DNA of 64,000 nucleotides, from contig JAFWYA010000033.1 in the NCBI GenBank assembly GCA_017517815.1, forward strand, positions 62,001 through 126,000, read 5' to 3'. Positions 34,846 to 43,227 of this stretch are shown here, one piece after another. A program made the position numbers and the translations under genes. This DNA comes from Clostridia bacterium (GTDB taxonomy: Bacteria > Bacillota_A > Clostridia > Christensenellales > Aristaeellaceae). Position 1 is the stretch's first letter. Each line of letters opens with the position of its first letter. The notes beneath the pieces were generated by a model. The model ran no database searches, was not told the origin of the DNA, and saw only the letters and a program-made list of their open reading frames with translations.

Positions 34846-36009
34846 TCAGGTGTAATCGGTGTCAAACTGCACCACCAGCTGATAGCGCTCATCCAGCGAA
34901 TGCGCATAGGCGGTAAGCGTGCGCAGCAGCATGTCAGGGTCACGGAAACCCGCCGGCAGCACACAGTCGAAGATCACATTCGTGTGCTCCTGACCCGGCA
35001 CCACACGGAAATCGTGCAGCGACAGCGCCGGGTCGATGCCGATGAGGAAATCCGTCATCTGCTGGCGCAGGCGGTTGGTGGATTCGTCCGTGGTGACGAT
35101 GGGGTCCATGTGGATGCAGATGGGCATGTGCAGCTTGTGGCCGATCTCACGTTCAGCATCGTCGATCATTTCATGAATGTCGAGGATGTTGCCGTCGGCG
35201 CTTACCTCAGCATGCACCGATGCGACGCAGCGGCCGGGGCCGTAGTCGTGCAGCACCAGATCGTGCAGGCCCAGAATGCCTTCGCGCTTGAGCAGCAGTT
35301 CGCGGATCTGCTGAATTTTTTCAGGATCAGGCTTGCCGCCCAGCAGGCTGTCCAGCGTTTCGCTGCATACCTCCCAGCCGGCCTTCAGCACGATAAGCGC
35401 TACCAAAACGCCCATCCAGCCGTCCAGATGCCAGCCCATCAGCATGCTCAGAAGCACGCTCACCAGCACCGCGCCGGTGGCCAGCACGTCGCCCAGGCTG
35501 TCCTTGGATGCCGCCAGCAGCGTGCCGTTTTGGATGGAACTGCCCATTTTGCGGTAGAACAGGTACAGCCACAGCTTGCCCAGCATCGATACGGCCAGTA
35601 CGGCCAGCGCCGCCAGCGAGGCATTCACCGGGGCAGGGTTAAGGATGGAGACAACGCCGTCTTTGAGCAGCGTTACGCCCATCACAAGGATCAGCACGCC
35701 CACGGCCAGCGAGCCCAGATATTCCATGCGGCCGTGGCCGAAGGGATGCTTTTCATCCACGGGCTTGCTGGCGATGCGAACCGTGATGAGCGTTACAATG
35801 CTGCCTGCCGCATCGGACAGGTTGTTGGCTGCGTCCGCCGTGATGGCCAGCGAGCGGCTGATGATGCCAATCAAAAATTTAGCGCCTGCCAGCAGAAGGT
35901 TGACAACAATGCCGATGCTGGAAGCCACCGTGCCGTAAGCGGCGCGCACTGCGGGATCGGACACCTGCTCATGGTTGCGGATCAGGCGTTTGATAAGCCA
36001 TGCGGTCAA
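34846..36009 (-). CDS. Cation diffusion facilitator family metal exporter
   Basis: About 387 residues from a TTG at 36009 (AAAGGAGG eight bases upstream; ATG at 36048 has no ribosome site). Six membrane helices span about 25-200 and a cytoplasmic ferredoxin-like domain follows, with a C-terminal extension common in Bacillota members. Transport-site residues: TM2 reads ADAANNLSDAAGS (N/D-x3-D) and TM5 reads KDSLGDVLAT (D-x3-D); HPFGHGRMEYLG lies between. Zinc CDFs have His in these sites, so manganese, or iron/cobalt, export is more likely, though this is inference from family patterns. Terminated by the hairpin shared with the LCP gene. Confidence 0.85.
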   Translation of the reverse strand: MTAWLIKRLIRNHEQVSDPAVRAAYGTVASSIGIVVNLLLAGAKFLIGIISRSLAITADAANNLSDAAGSIVTLITVRIASKPVDEKHPFGHGRMEYLGSLAVGVLILVMGVTLLKDGVVSILNPAPVNASLAALAVLAVSMLGKLWLYLFYRKMGSSIQNGTLLAASKDSLGDVLATGAVLVSVLLSMLMGWHLDGWMGVLVALIVLKAGWEVCSETLDSLLGGKPDPEKIQQIRELLLKREGILGLHDLVLHDYGPGRCVASVHAEVSADGNILDIHEMIDDAEREIGHKLHMPICIHMDPIVTTDESTNRLRQQMTDFLIGIDPALSLHDFRVVPGQEHTNVIFDCVLPAGFRDPDMLLRTLTAYAHSLDERYQLVVQFDTDYT

Positions 36010-36065
36010 CAAAACCGCCTCCTTTGGTTGCTTGGCTGTTATATGCACAGCATTTGCCCATTATA

Positions 36066-36105
36066 CCAAAAAGAGGCCCCATCTTCAAGACGGAGCCTCT
36101 TTTGA
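36066..36105 (-). terminator. Intrinsic terminator after the GH42 gene
   Basis: AAAAGAGGC and GCCTCTTTT form the outer stem, with a partly paired CCGTCTTGAAGATGG interior. It lies 10 bp past the GH42 stop on the minus strand. Confidence 0.8.
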
Positions 36106-36114
36106 TGTATGCCA

Positions 36115-37968
36115 TTACTTGAGCAGCAGGAACGCGCCTTCCTTGATGGCGGGCAGGCAGATGGTATCGCCTTCCACGGCCACGGTTTCCTCGCCGTAGG
36201 GAGTGTACAGCGTGGCGCTGGCGGCCTTCACCTTGTTCAGCGTCAGCTTTACGCCTTCCAGGGTCTTGTTGACGGTGCTGATGTTGTTGAGGCAGGCCAG
36301 CGCGTAGCCTTCGCCCTCGATGACCTGCACCATCATGCTGCGGCTGGAGGAAACGATGATGGGCTCGATGCCCTCGGCTTCCAGCATGTCGATGATGTTG
36401 TGGGCAGCGTCTTCATACTTGATGAAGGTCTGGCCCAGCTTGTACAGGGACAGGGTGGAATCCTCGCAGGTGTACACAGCGCCGCCATTGTCGGCAAAGG
36501 CTTGCAGATCAGCCTTTTCCTGTTCGCTCAGCAGCGAATATTTGGGCACGATGACCACCTTGAAGCCCAGCGGGTTGCTCTTGAGCATATCGCTTTCAGT
36601 CAGGTCGACCGTGATGCCCTCGGCGCGCAGGTGCTTGTAGAGGGATTTGTACAGCTCCAGATAGCTGTTGCGCACGGCGTCGGCGCCGTTGTCCAGCGCG
36701 TCGGCACTGACGAAGGCATGGTCGGAGGAAAGGATCGCCACGCCGCAGCGCTTCTTTTCGGCGTTGATGATCACGTCGGACAGCTTGTTGAGCAGGCGCA
36801 CCATGTCCAGCTTCTGTTCGTAGTTTTCGGTCTTGGTGCCGTCATAGTTGATGAAGCCAAAGCCGTTGCCTTCGGGGCTGTCGGGGAAGATGTGGTCGCC
36901 GCGCCACTGATAGTACATGATGCCCTTGATGCCCGCACCGATGGCGGCGTAGGTTTCCTGATAGAGCTTCTGCAGGGTGATGTTGGTGCGGGCGTCGTAT
37001 TCGATGAGCCAGCAGTGTTTGCCGTTGAGCGCAGCGGCGGATTCGGCATTGTCCAGCACCAGGCAGGCATGATAGTAGCTGGCGCCGTAGCAGCTGAGGT
37101 AGTGGGTGATGCCCACGGTATCCATGCCCTTGGCGTTGTCAAAGTAGTTCACGCCGTCTTTGCTGTTTCGCACCAGCGTAGGCGCACTGGTCAGGCAGGT
37201 GAGGGATTCGATCTCAGGGTCGATCTCCTTGGCTACGTCGGCGGTGTGGTTGAGGAAGTTCGAAAGGCTCTTGATGGAGAAAAGCCTCCAGTTCACCCAC
37301 TCGGTGATGTCCTCTCCCTTGGCCGGACGCACACGCGGCGGCTCGTAATCGGCGGCAGCCTCAGCGGTCATCAGGTTATTCTCCACCAGCCACTTGCGGT
37401 AGGCTGCGATGGTGGCAGGGTGATAGTCGTAGATGCTCTTGCTGCGGGCGGGATAGTGGGGCTCGTTGTAGGTCTGGAAGGACACCAGATTGGGATGCTT
37501 GCTGTAGAGCTTCGCCAGCGCACGGGTGCCTTCGTCGTTGTCGCACAGAATGCCTTCATGATAGAGCGAGTTCTGCAGGAAGTCATACCAGATGGTGGTG
37601 TCCATCTCGTTGCCCTCAGCGTCCAGCATCAGAAAATCATCATAGCCGCTGAGGTTCATGGAATAGCCCTGCAGACGCATCATGCTGGCAATATCGACCT
37701 TGTCGCACTCGTCCAGCATCTGCTCGATGAACTCGGTATGCACTTCAATTTCGCCGTTCACGCGGCGGACGTCGCCGATGGAAGCGCCGCGCACCAGGTT
37801 AAAACCGGCTTCCTTCATGGCACGGATGTCTTTTTTCATTTCTCCCACGCGGTCGCCGGTTTCCGGCACGGGAACCTTCTTGGCATGATAGCTGGGATAA
37901 TAGGACAGGCCTACGCAGAACACGGCCTTGCCGTCCTGATAAAGAATGCCGTTTTTCATGGAATACAT
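36115..37968 (-). CDS. GH42-type beta-galactosidase
   Basis: From the ATG at 37968 (CAGGAGG upstream) the protein has 617 residues and no signal peptide. The TIM-barrel acid/base is in FQTYNEPH (E169) and the nucleophile in CWLIEYDAR (E323). YYQWRGD, PEGNGFGFINYDG and a later VVIVPKYSLLSEQ Rossmann-like domain match the GH42 plan of barrel, trimerisation domain and small C-terminal beta domain. It would release galactose, or a related sugar, from oligosaccharides in the cytoplasm. No transporter is adjacent. It is transcribed alone from a near-consensus promoter. Confidence 0.82.
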   Translation of the reverse strand: MYSMKNGILYQDGKAVFCVGLSYYPSYHAKKVPVPETGDRVGEMKKDIRAMKEAGFNLVRGASIGDVRRVNGEIEVHTEFIEQMLDECDKVDIASMMRLQGYSMNLSGYDDFLMLDAEGNEMDTTIWYDFLQNSLYHEGILCDNDEGTRALAKLYSKHPNLVSFQTYNEPHYPARSKSIYDYHPATIAAYRKWLVENNLMTAEAAADYEPPRVRPAKGEDITEWVNWRLFSIKSLSNFLNHTADVAKEIDPEIESLTCLTSAPTLVRNSKDGVNYFDNAKGMDTVGITHYLSCYGASYYHACLVLDNAESAAALNGKHCWLIEYDARTNITLQKLYQETYAAIGAGIKGIMYYQWRGDHIFPDSPEGNGFGFINYDGTKTENYEQKLDMVRLLNKLSDVIINAEKKRCGVAILSSDHAFVSADALDNGADAVRNSYLELYKSLYKHLRAEGITVDLTESDMLKSNPLGFKVVIVPKYSLLSEQEKADLQAFADNGGAVYTCEDSTLSLYKLGQTFIKYEDAAHNIIDMLEAEGIEPIIVSSSRSMMVQVIEGEGYALACLNNISTVNKTLEGVKLTLNKVKAASATLYTPYGEETVAVEGDTICLPAIKEGAFLLLK

Positions 37969-38017
37969 GATAAAGGACCTCCTGTTTGTCAATGTTTTCG
38001 AAAAAGGGATTACTCAA

Positions 38018-38046
38018 AGCATAGCATCGCTGTATTGCCTTGTCAA
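38018..38046 (-). promoter_or_regulatory. Sigma-A-type promoter for the GH42 gene
   Basis: On the minus strand, TTGACA (38046-38041), a 17-bp spacer and TATGCT (38023-38018) lie about 50 bp before the GH42 ATG. Confidence 0.82.
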
Positions 38047-38115
38047 TCCAGATTTCGTATCCTCTTTTCACTGACGAGTGTAGAAAATCGAAAGAATGGA
38101 GCAGAACGTGCCGTG

Positions 38116-38145
38116 ACCGTTCAACGGGATAAATGAACCGTTGAG
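38116..38145 (+). promoter_or_regulatory. LytTR-type direct repeat upstream of the LytTR gene
   Basis: ACCGTTCAA (38116-38124) and ACCGTTGAG (38137-38145) are direct repeats with a 12-bp spacer, i.e. 21 bp start to start. The second matches the published LytTR half-site [TA][AC][CA]GTTN[AG][TG] fully, the first at eight of nine positions. They end 9 bp before the -35 box, the place of an activator site. Confidence 0.8.
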
Positions 38146-38154
38146 CGAAATTTC

Positions 38155-38183
38155 CTGACAGAAGGCCCAAAAGGTGATATGAT
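38155..38183 (+). promoter_or_regulatory. Promoter of the LytTR-DUF3021 operon
   Basis: CTGACA (38155-38160), a 17-bp spacer and TATGAT (38178-38183), downstream of the LytTR direct repeat and 32 bp before the ATG. The imperfect -35 fits an activated promoter. Confidence 0.72.
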
Positions 38184-38215
38184 GCATGTGCAAGGAAGAA
38201 ATGGAGGAACGCCTC

Positions 38216-38659
38216 ATGGAATTTACACTCAACATCGATCCCAAATGCCGCGAAACGGTGGTGGCGAATGTGCACAGGCGCACAGTCCTCACCGATGAGA
38301 TTGAGGAACTGGTGCGCAACTACACGGGAGACGATCAGCTGCCCGGATATACCGAGGATGACATGCGCATGCTCACGTTTTCGGAAATTGAGCTCATCTG
38401 CGTGCAGGAAGGAAAGACCTTCGCGGTGGATAACAGGGGCGACGAATATCGGTTAAAGCTGCGCCTGTATGAACTGGAGGAACGGCTGCCGCCCAGTTTT
38501 ATCCGCATCAACAAATCGGCCCTGGCAAACGAAAAGCATCTGATGCGGTTCAGCGCCGGTTTCAGCGGAGCGGTGGATGCGGTGTTTCGCTGCGGCAGAA
38601 AAGAGTATGTTTCCAGACGATGCTTTGCAGAAATCAAAAGGAGGATCAACGCAAAATGA
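38216..38659 (+). CDS. LytTR-domain transcriptional regulator
   Basis: The 147-residue protein consists of a short N-terminal segment (about 1-45) and a stand-alone LytTR DNA-binding domain (about 46-147: FSEIELICVQEGKTFAV, LYELEERLPPSFIRINKSALAN, CGRKEYVSRRCFAEIKRRI). There is no receiver domain. With the overlapping DUF3021 membrane gene it forms the arrangement known as a LytTR regulatory system, in which a membrane protein restrains the regulator. The ATG at 38216 follows GGAGG; the longer frame is not supported. The direct repeats and promoter just upstream suggest positive autoregulation. Confidence 0.88.
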   Translation: MEFTLNIDPKCRETVVANVHRRTVLTDEIEELVRNYTGDDQLPGYTEDDMRMLTFSEIELICVQEGKTFAVDNRGDEYRLKLRLYELEERLPPSFIRINKSALANEKHLMRFSAGFSGAVDAVFRCGRKEYVSRRCFAEIKRRINAK

Positions 38660-39078
38660 AAAAGCATGTGGTGGAGTTTATCAGGCGCGGTATGATGGCT
38701 GCATGGGGCGGCCCGGTGATTTTGGCGATTATCTATGCCTGTCTGGGCTCAAACGGCGTGGTTGAAACGCTGACGGTCAAAGAGGTGTGCATGGGTATCC
38801 TTTCTTCGGCGGTGATGGCGTTTATCGCTGCGGGCATCCCTGTGGTGTATCAGGTGGAACAACTGCCTCTGCCTATGGCGATCCTCATCCATGGCGGCGT
38901 GCTGTATCTGGACTATTTGCTGGTGTACCTCATGAATGGCTGGCTCAAATCCCAGCTGATTCCGATTGCGGTGTTTACCAGCATTTTTGTCGCAGGATTT
39001 GCGCTCATCTGGCTGATCATCTACCTGACGACCCGAAAGCAGATCAACCGGCTCAACAGCAAAATACAGGCGCAGTAA
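38656..39078 (+). CDS. DUF3021 family membrane protein, partner of the LytTR regulator
   Basis: The 140-residue protein has four predicted membrane helices (about 17-32, 46-65, 74-92 and 103-128) and a short basic tail, the layout of DUF3021 proteins. Its ATG overlaps the LytTR stop (ATGA), and an AAAGGAGG lies in the end of that gene. By analogy with streptococcal LytTR regulatory systems it is expected to bind and inhibit the regulator until some envelope signal is sensed. What it senses is unknown. No further target gene of the pair is obvious here. Confidence 0.82.
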   Translation: MKKHVVEFIRRGMMAAWGGPVILAIIYACLGSNGVVETLTVKEVCMGILSSAVMAFIAAGIPVVYQVEQLPLPMAILIHGGVLYLDYLLVYLMNGWLKSQLIPIAVFTSIFVAGFALIWLIIYLTTRKQINRLNSKIQAQ

Positions 39079-39083
39079 CAACA

Positions 39084-39122
39084 AAAATCGCATCAGGCAG
39101 TCAAAGCCTGATGCGATTTTTG
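39084..39122. terminator. Bidirectional intrinsic terminator
   Basis: A 15-bp perfect stem (AAAATCGCATCAGGC / GCCTGATGCGATTTT) with A-run and T-run on its sides separates the DUF3021 gene from the convergent MBOAT gene. Confidence 0.93.
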
Positions 39123-39129
39123 AATTTCA

Positions 39130-40605
39130 TCAGAACTGGAAATAGATGAACTGTGCAGCGTCAAATCCGGGGCCGTACATGCCGTAAATCAGGATAAATA
39201 CGATGACGCCCACATAGACCGCCCAGCGGAACAGCAGGTTTTGCTCTGCCAGCCGTGCACGCAGGGAGACGCCGTGCTCGTGAGCAATGTCCACCGCCAG
39301 CAGCACGCCGGCAGAAAACAACAGGATGCCAAGCTCCAGCCGGCTCAGGCCCAGTGTGTACAGCGTTTCGTCAAAGAAGATCCACGGGTTGTGCACTGAG
39401 AACATCTGCTTCAGGAAATCAAGCGCCTGCGAAATAGACTCTGCCCGGAAGAATACCCATGTTAAACAGATCAGCGCAAAGGTGAACAGTCGCTGAAACA
39501 ATCTGTAACTGAAGCAGCTGCGGTTGATCAGCCGGTCCACGGGCAGTTTGCGAAGCAGTCTGTTTTTGACATCCCCGGCAATCTGAAACAGACCGTTCAA
39601 ACCGCCCCATACCACATAGGTCCAGTTTGCGCCGTGCCACAGACCGCTGAGCAGGAAGGTGATCATCAGGTTAAGGAACTTGCGCAAGATCCCCTTGCGA
39701 TTGCCCCCGAGAGGAATATAGAGATAATCACGGAACCAGGTGGACAGGCTGATATGCCAGCGCCGCCAGAATTCGCCGACGCTTTGTGCAAAGTAAGGCT
39801 GGCGGAAATTCTGCATCAGATCCACACCGAGGATCTTTGCCGCGCCGATGGCAATGGCTGAGTATCCGCCGAAATCACAATAGATCTGAATGGCAAATAC
39901 CACTACGGCGACAGCCAGACTGTAACCGGCATAGCTTTGATAATTGGCAAACACATGGTCTGCAAGCACAGCCGCGCGGTCGGCGATGACCATCTTTTGA
40001 AAGTAGCCCCATAGCATCATCAGCGCGCCGTTTTTGAAATTGTCAGGATCAAAGGGCTTTTCTTTGCGCAGCTGCGAAAGCAGGTTGCTGCTGCGCTCGA
40101 TCGGACCGGCCACCAGCTGCGGAAAAAAGCTGACGAACAGCGCATAGCGCAGAAAATTGCCCTCGGCCTGACTGTCTCCGCGGTAAACATCCATGGTGTA
40201 GGAAAGAGCCTGGAAGGTGTAGAAACTGATGCCCACAGGCAGCAGCACGTCCACCACGGGGGCCTGCCAGCTTACGCCAAACCGGCCCAGCGCTGCAGTC
40301 AGCGATTCTGCTGCAAACTGATAATATTTAAAAAAGAACAGAATAGCCAGATTGCTGACAAAACTGAGCGCAACGTACATTTTGCCGGGTTTTCCGACGC
40401 TTCGGGCCCGGGTGATCAGCTGCCCGCTCAGCCATGTGATAACTGTGGACGTAAGCATCAGCAGCGCATAGGCGGGGTTCCAGCACATGTAAAAATAATA
40501 GCTGGCCGCCAGCAGCCACAGATAGCGCGCACGTTTTGGCAGCATAAAATGCACCGCCAGCACCACAGGGAAGAATATCAAAAAGGGGACGGAATTAAAC
40601 AGCAT
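39130..40605 (-). CDS. MBOAT family O-acyltransferase (AlgI/DltB-like)
   Basis: The 491-residue protein has about eleven membrane segments and the full MBOAT signature: FVSFFPQLVAGPIER, QIYCDFGGYSAIAIG, WRRWHISLSTWFRDYLYIPLGG and the catalytic-His block LLSGLWHGANW. AlgI/DltB-type proteins pass acyl groups, usually acetyl, across the membrane to an extracellular SGNH partner. The gene follows an SGNH gene by 14 bp on the same strand, so the pair is probably an export-and-attach O-acetylation unit for a surface polysaccharide. The ATG has AGGAGA seven bases upstream. The acceptor polymer is not revealed by the context. Confidence 0.93.
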   Translation of the reverse strand: MLFNSVPFLIFFPVVLAVHFMLPKRARYLWLLAASYYFYMCWNPAYALLMLTSTVITWLSGQLITRARSVGKPGKMYVALSFVSNLAILFFFKYYQFAAESLTAALGRFGVSWQAPVVDVLLPVGISFYTFQALSYTMDVYRGDSQAEGNFLRYALFVSFFPQLVAGPIERSSNLLSQLRKEKPFDPDNFKNGALMMLWGYFQKMVIADRAAVLADHVFANYQSYAGYSLAVAVVVFAIQIYCDFGGYSAIAIGAAKILGVDLMQNFRQPYFAQSVGEFWRRWHISLSTWFRDYLYIPLGGNRKGILRKFLNLMITFLLSGLWHGANWTYVVWGGLNGLFQIAGDVKNRLLRKLPVDRLINRSCFSYRLFQRLFTFALICLTWVFFRAESISQALDFLKQMFSVHNPWIFFDETLYTLGLSRLELGILLFSAGVLLAVDIAHEHGVSLRARLAEQNLLFRWAVYVGVIVFILIYGMYGPGFDAAQFIYFQF

Positions 40606-40619
40606 GGCAGTATCTCCTG

Positions 40620-42194
40620 TTATTCATCGAAATACATTTCCATCAGGTCAAAGGCGCGGTAATCCAGCATCCGGTCATCCAGCAGCGAGTAAACAGAGAT
40701 GCTCATGCCGGTTTCGATATTGCCTGCAGAAACCCCGTTGACACGCCAGCGGCCTGTGCCAAATTGCACGTCATAGCCCTGCACATTCCGGGTGATGTCA
40801 TAGTCGCGCCCGTCGGGTTCATACTGACTGAAGATGAACTCGCCGTCATACAACAGAAGGTCCAGCGTGCCGCAGCCGGTATAGTACCAGTCTTCCAGCG
40901 CTTCTTCCGCAACGCCCAGTCCGTCCACAAGCAGCCAGTAATCGTCCTCGGTAAAACCGTCGAATACATCGCCAGTAGCCGTAAACAGCAGCATATGATC
41001 GCGGTCGAACGATGAAAGCTCTTCCAGATAGCCGGTCAAACCGCCGTCAAAAGCATTCAGCTGCATACCGGCAGTTTGCAGATTGTGGCTGCCGGCGCGT
41101 TCGCGCCACGGAGCATAGCGCGCATCGGTGCTTTCGCGGCGGTCGGCCAGATCGTAATGACCGGTCAGCCAGTCGCCCCAGAAGGAGGTGAAAATGCGCG
41201 CACCTTCGTCGTTGAGATGGCCAAGATCGCGAAAATAAGCCGGATCATTTGCGGGAGTATCATTGAGACCGACAAACGCAATGCCATTCGCCTCGGCCAG
41301 TTTGCCGACCTGTTCAAACAGCAGTTCTTCCGCTGCATTGGTCTGATAGGGCGCAGCGCACAGCACCAGCTGAATGCCTTTGCGCTTTGTAAAATCGATA
41401 ATGCGCTGCAGTTCGTCAGTAACCTGCTGCATCAGCTGCACTTCAGCCAGCTGCTCGTCGGTAAAGGTCCAGTAAGTTCCTTCTTCGTTGGCTTCCATAG
41501 CCGCCTCGGGACTGTAGGGCCGAATGCTGACTTTGCTCTGATCCAGCGTGTAATCGCCATAGAGATAGCCGAAGCTGTGGCTGAGCCGCTCACTTCCTTC
41601 CAGCGCACGGAAGTGCTGGCGGCCAAGATCGCTGTACCGGGAATGAAAACGGGTGATGCCAAAATAGTTTTCGCCTTCTGCATAAGAAACGTCATAAGCA
41701 TCCTTAATGGCTGCTGCCTTGAAGGGACTGCCTACCGGCAGCCAGCGTGCCAGTGCGGACGAGGTGATATGCGGATTGGAACCTTCCGGCATGTTTTCAC
41801 GGCTGCGCATGGCAAGCACATTCTGTACATAGAAATAGCAGTAAGGAGCAGCTGCGGGATAAACGTCCAGCACGACCACCTGCGGCGACTGCGTCAGCAG
41901 CGCCTGCCGCAGCTGCCAGTAGGAGGCGGTCAGGTCGATGGAATTGCCGCTGACCATGGTGCTGGTAATGCCGTATTCATCATAGAGCAGCTGTGGGATC
42001 ACGTTGTAATGCATATGCGAAGTGCCCAGCCAGAACACATCCACGCTGTCGCGGGGAAGCGAAGGCAGGGCAGAGGCATTGCGCACGATATCATCGCCGC
42101 CGCTGAGCAAAGTACCGGCAGCATTTACACAAAGCGCCACTGCACAGCAGATGGCTGCCAGTTTGCTCCAAAAGATAAGCCGTTTGCGTAGCAT
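40620..42194 (-). CDS. SGNH/DltD-like acyltransferase with a C-terminal ILEI/PANDER-like domain
   Basis: The 524-residue protein has an N-terminal membrane anchor (about 8-30). Its SGNH domain has the nucleophile motif VFWLGTSHMHYN (S59, H60), a QLVLCAAPY strand and the DLGHLND triad end. The last ~170 residues look like an ILEI/PANDER-type beta domain (MLLFTATGDVFDG, WLLVDGLGV, GRWRVNGVSAGN, SISVYSLLD, DYRAFD), a fold with carbohydrate-binding members. It is the expected extracellular partner of the MBOAT protein encoded 14 bp downstream. The start at 42194 has GAAAGGA. It is driven by a consensus promoter. Confidence 0.82.
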   Translation of the reverse strand: MLRKRLIFWSKLAAICCAVALCVNAAGTLLSGGDDIVRNASALPSLPRDSVDVFWLGTSHMHYNVIPQLLYDEYGITSTMVSGNSIDLTASYWQLRQALLTQSPQVVVLDVYPAAAPYCYFYVQNVLAMRSRENMPEGSNPHITSSALARWLPVGSPFKAAAIKDAYDVSYAEGENYFGITRFHSRYSDLGRQHFRALEGSERLSHSFGYLYGDYTLDQSKVSIRPYSPEAAMEANEEGTYWTFTDEQLAEVQLMQQVTDELQRIIDFTKRKGIQLVLCAAPYQTNAAEELLFEQVGKLAEANGIAFVGLNDTPANDPAYFRDLGHLNDEGARIFTSFWGDWLTGHYDLADRRESTDARYAPWRERAGSHNLQTAGMQLNAFDGGLTGYLEELSSFDRDHMLLFTATGDVFDGFTEDDYWLLVDGLGVAEEALEDWYYTGCGTLDLLLYDGEFIFSQYEPDGRDYDITRNVQGYDVQFGTGRWRVNGVSAGNIETGMSISVYSLLDDRMLDYRAFDLMEMYFDE

Positions 42195-42230
42195 TAGTCC
42201 GTTCCTTTCGTGAAGCACATAACTGCCTTC

Positions 42231-42259
42231 ATTATAGATTTCCTGTTTTTGATTGTCAA
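42231..42259 (-). promoter_or_regulatory. Consensus sigma-A promoter of the SGNH-MBOAT operon
   Basis: On the minus strand, TTGACA (42259-42254), 17 bp and TATAAT (42236-42231): a perfect consensus match 37 bp before the SGNH start. Strong constitutive expression is implied. Confidence 0.9.
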
Positions 42260-42267
42260 GAAATGCA

Positions 42268-42301
42268 AAAAGACCGGAGCGCTCATCACGCTCCGGTCAG
42301 G
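42268..42301 (-). terminator. Intrinsic terminator after secF
   Basis: GACCGGAGCG and CGCTCCGGTC form the stem, followed by a T-run on the minus strand, 15 bp past the secF stop. Confidence 0.9.
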
Positions 42302-42315
42302 GAAAATTACATTTT

Positions 42316-43227
42316 TCAGTCCTTCTTCGCCTTGCGGTTGAGGCGCAGTTCCTCAAGCATGGCCCATACATAGCCGTTGATCATGTTGGCGCTGTACACG
42401 CCGGCCAGAATACCCACAATGATGGGCAGGCTGAACTCACGGATGGCGTCCACACCCAGCACATACAGGGCAACGATGGTCACCAGCGTGGTCAGGGTGG
42501 TGTTGATGGTGCGGCCCAGACTCTCACGAATGGACACGTTCACGATCTCTTCGCGCTTCAGGCCGGCATAGGCGGGCTTGCGGTTGTTCTCGCGGATGCG
42601 GTCGAAGATGACGATGGTGTTGTTGATGGAATAACCCACGATGGTCAGCATTGCAGCAATGAAGGAAGAGTTCATCTGGATGAAGCTGCGCAGCAGCACC
42701 ATGAAGCTGAGCATGATCAGCACGTCATGCACCAGGCCGATCACAGCCGCCAGACCGGACGCGAAGTCGAAACGGACGGCGATGTAGATCAGCATCAGCA
42801 CGCTGGCCAGCAGCACGCTCAGAATGGCGTTCTTCACCAGCACCTTGCCGGCGATGGGGCCGACGTAGCTGGCGGTGGCAGTGGCGGTATCCATGGTGGG
42901 GTACTTTTCGATCAGAGCAGCCTCCAGACCGTTCTGCAGGGTCTGGATCTCGTCGTCGCCGCCCAGCTGGGGCACGCGGATCTGCACGGTGTGACCCGCT
43001 TCGCCGGAGGTGGACACGGTGTACTCGGTGATGCCCTGAGCCTTCAGAGCTTCTTCGATGTCGGCCTGCTCAAAGGCAGCGCCCATGTTGTACTGAATGT
43101 TCAGACCGCCTGCAAAGTCAATGCCGTAGTTGATGCCCAGTCCGCACAGGGACAGTACCAGCGCAAGCACCATGATGGCAGCGGAAACGCAAATGCAGAT
43201 GCGGGAGCGATTCTGGATCTTCATCAT
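42316..43227 (-). CDS. secF: Protein translocase subunit SecF
   Basis: The 303-residue protein has six membrane helices with the large periplasmic-type loop between the first two, and the SecF motifs GIDFAGG near the first helix and a late block VGYSINNTIVIFDRIRENNR. With SecD it uses the proton or sodium gradient to pull secreted proteins through SecYEG. Its ATG overlaps the secD stop by one base (TAATG), so translation is coupled. The order secD-secF with separate genes is the common bacterial form; Bacillus fuses them. Confidence 0.96.
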   Translation of the reverse strand: MMKIQNRSRICICVSAAIMVLALVLSLCGLGINYGIDFAGGLNIQYNMGAAFEQADIEEALKAQGITEYTVSTSGEAGHTVQIRVPQLGGDDEIQTLQNGLEAALIEKYPTMDTATATASYVGPIAGKVLVKNAILSVLLASVLMLIYIAVRFDFASGLAAVIGLVHDVLIMLSFMVLLRSFIQMNSSFIAAMLTIVGYSINNTIVIFDRIRENNRKPAYAGLKREEIVNVSIRESLGRTINTTLTTLVTIVALYVLGVDAIREFSLPIIVGILAGVYSANMINGYVWAMLEELRLNRKAKKD

